From: a virus
Strand: one strand, 5' to 3'
IMG/VR virus record: IMGVR_UViG_3300031237_000258
Span: 1-47,643 of that record
Length of the DNA stretch: 47,643 nucleotides
The position numbers and the translations under genes were made by a program. Numbering within the stretch: position 1 is the first letter of the stretch; the number at the start of each line of letters is the position of its first letter. The notes beneath the pieces were generated by a model, which worked only from the letters and a program-made list of their open reading frames with translations, was not told the origin of the DNA and searched no databases. Shown here one piece after another: positions 47,088 to 47,643 of this stretch.

Positions 47088-47321
47088 CTACTCTGCTGTA
47101 CCTATTGAAACTTTAACCCACTCATACAAAGCCTCCATACTACAGCCAATGATTTGCGAGATAGTGTACATTGCGTCCGCAGACATTTTCTTTTGATCGT
47201 TGGCAAAGTAAGAGATCATTCGTGTCGAGTATCCTGATCGGCGAGCCAGTTCTGATTGGCTCATATTGATACGTTTTAGGAGTGGTTTCAATAGGCATCT
47301 CCCTCGAGTGAAAGACGCCAT
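47088..47321 (-). CDS. Phage repressor-type HTH protein (XRE family)
   Basis: A 77-residue (or 67-residue) regulator. The HTH is clear: MSQSELARRSGYSTRMISYF, then ANDQKKMSADAMYTISQIIG and a C-terminal SMEALYEWVKV typical of small Gram-positive repressors. Start ATG 47321 has AGAGGA 10 nt upstream; TTG 47291 with GGGAGA 7-8 nt upstream would give the usual family N-terminus (KPLLKRINMSQ). It is divergent from the gene at 47455, with a strong leftward promoter at 47370-47399. Likely the lysogeny repressor, although it lacks a C-terminal protease or dimerisation domain. Confidence 0.8.
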   Translation of the reverse strand: MASFTRGRCLLKPLLKRINMSQSELARRSGYSTRMISYFANDQKKMSADAMYTISQIIGCSMEALYEWVKVSIGTAE

Positions 47322-47369
47322 AGGTTCTCATTCCTCTTTGTTTGAGAGAAGGTGGTGGGTTTCGGGCGA

Positions 47370-47399
47370 ATTATATCACGCCCAACATTTTCCTGTAAA
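47370..47399 (-). promoter_or_regulatory. Repressor promoter
   Basis: On the minus strand: TTTACA (47399-47394), 18-bp spacer ending in TGA, TATAAT (47375-47370), a perfect extended -10. GGGCG/CGCCC arms (47364-47368, 47379-47383) flank the -10, an operator-like dyad. Confidence 0.8.
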
Positions 47400-47403
47400 T
47401 GTC

Positions 47404-47432
47404 TTGTTGTAAACTAACATGTGCTGTTAAAG
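47404..47432 (+). promoter_or_regulatory. Candidate early rightward promoter
   Basis: TTGTTG (47404-47409), 17-bp spacer, TTAAAG (47427-47432): a weak match, back-to-back with the repressor promoter, placed to drive the gene at 47455 and, through a circular junction, the Cro-like operon at position 1. Confidence 0.35.
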
Positions 47433-47454
47433 CAAATCACCAGGGGGTCAACTA

Positions 47455-47643
47455 ATGCATACGATAGAGTTAAATAAAAGCATCGACGGACTTTTAGCAG
47501 AAATGTATGTAGTAGCTGTTGCGAAAGCAATGGGGATCGAGCTCCCGAACAAGATCAAACTAATCACACATGATGCTGAGAAATCATATACTATATCTGG
47601 TTTTAGTATTGATGACATAAAAATAGAAGAGCCCGGAGATTGA
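47455..47643 (+). CDS. Small hypothetical early protein
   Basis: A 62-residue protein: MHTIELNKSIDGLLAEMYVV, then AVAKAMGIELPNKIKLITHD and a beta-rich C-terminal part (SYTISGFSIDDIKIEEPGD). No DNA-binding motif or known family is seen. GGGGG lies 9 nt before ATG. It is the first rightward gene from the immunity region, and its stop is the last base of the window, immediately abutting the Cro-like gene if the genome is circular. Confidence 0.65.
   Translation: MHTIELNKSIDGLLAEMYVVAVAKAMGIELPNKIKLITHDAEKSYTISGFSIDDIKIEEPGD

Noticed and set aside
1-47643. Integrated prophage with attL/attR in the window
   Set aside because: No chromosomal genes and no long direct repeat at the ends. The integrase is internal with phage genes on both sides.

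Overview
The window reads as the essentially complete genome of a temperate, contractile-tailed (myovirus-type) phage of a Gram-positive Bacillota host. Shine-Dalgarno sites are strong (AGGAGG/GGGAGG), GTG and TTG starts are common, and the tail genes follow the order of Bacillus subtilis PBSX (xkd). The copper-amine-oxidase-type stalk domain on the endolysin and the DNRLRE domain on the tail adhesin make a Brevibacillus/Paenibacillus-type host plausible, but this is inference. No chromosomal host genes, tRNAs, transposons or CRISPR arrays were seen.

Layout. 1-2.4 kb: Cro-like and excisionase-like regulators followed by small early ORFs, some with hairpins over or after their stop codons. 2.5-17.1 kb: replication module with a DUF2800 nuclease-like protein, DUF2815 ssDNA-binding-like protein, family A DNA polymerase, PcfK/PcfJ pair, SNF2-type helicase, zinc-binding small protein, orphan DNA methyltransferase, VapE-type primase-helicase, a GTTGCC iteron-like array with an AT-rich flank (origin candidate), VRR-NUC nuclease and a second SNF2-type helicase. 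17.1-18.6 kb: ArpU-like late activator, a candidate late promoter, several stem-loops, HNH endonuclease and a cos candidate. 18.6-25.0 kb: P27-type small terminase, large terminase, HK97-type portal, protease and capsid, and connectors. 25.0-36.1 kb: contractile tail and baseplate with sheath, tube, a -1 frameshifted tail chaperone, tape measure, XkdP/Q, DUF2577, DUF2634, gpJ, DUF2313 and fibre N-terminus. 37.3-42.2 kb: 977-residue adhesin, small XkdX/CD1375-like proteins, XhlA-like protein, amidase endolysin and holin. 42.3-44.6 kb: short independently terminated cassettes, including an SOS-box-controlled YolD-like gene. 44.6-47.6 kb: integrase and lysogeny control, with a divergent repressor.

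The gene order is circularly permuted relative to an integrated prophage: the integrase and repressor sit near the right end and the Cro/Xis-like genes at the left end. The right-hand gene ends on the last base, and the left-hand gene starts on the first base with a GGAG ribosome site supplied by the right end. The window is therefore probably a phage genome, or the circular form of one, opened between two genes.

The most notable features are several self-contained cargo (moron) cassettes dropped into the late operon: a small exported protein between the tail chaperone and tape measure; a secreted LolA-like protein flanked by 13-bp direct repeats whose collapse would restore a small ORF; a two-gene membrane cassette after the lysis genes; and an unusual Gly/Pro/Trp decapeptide-repeat protein with its own terminator.
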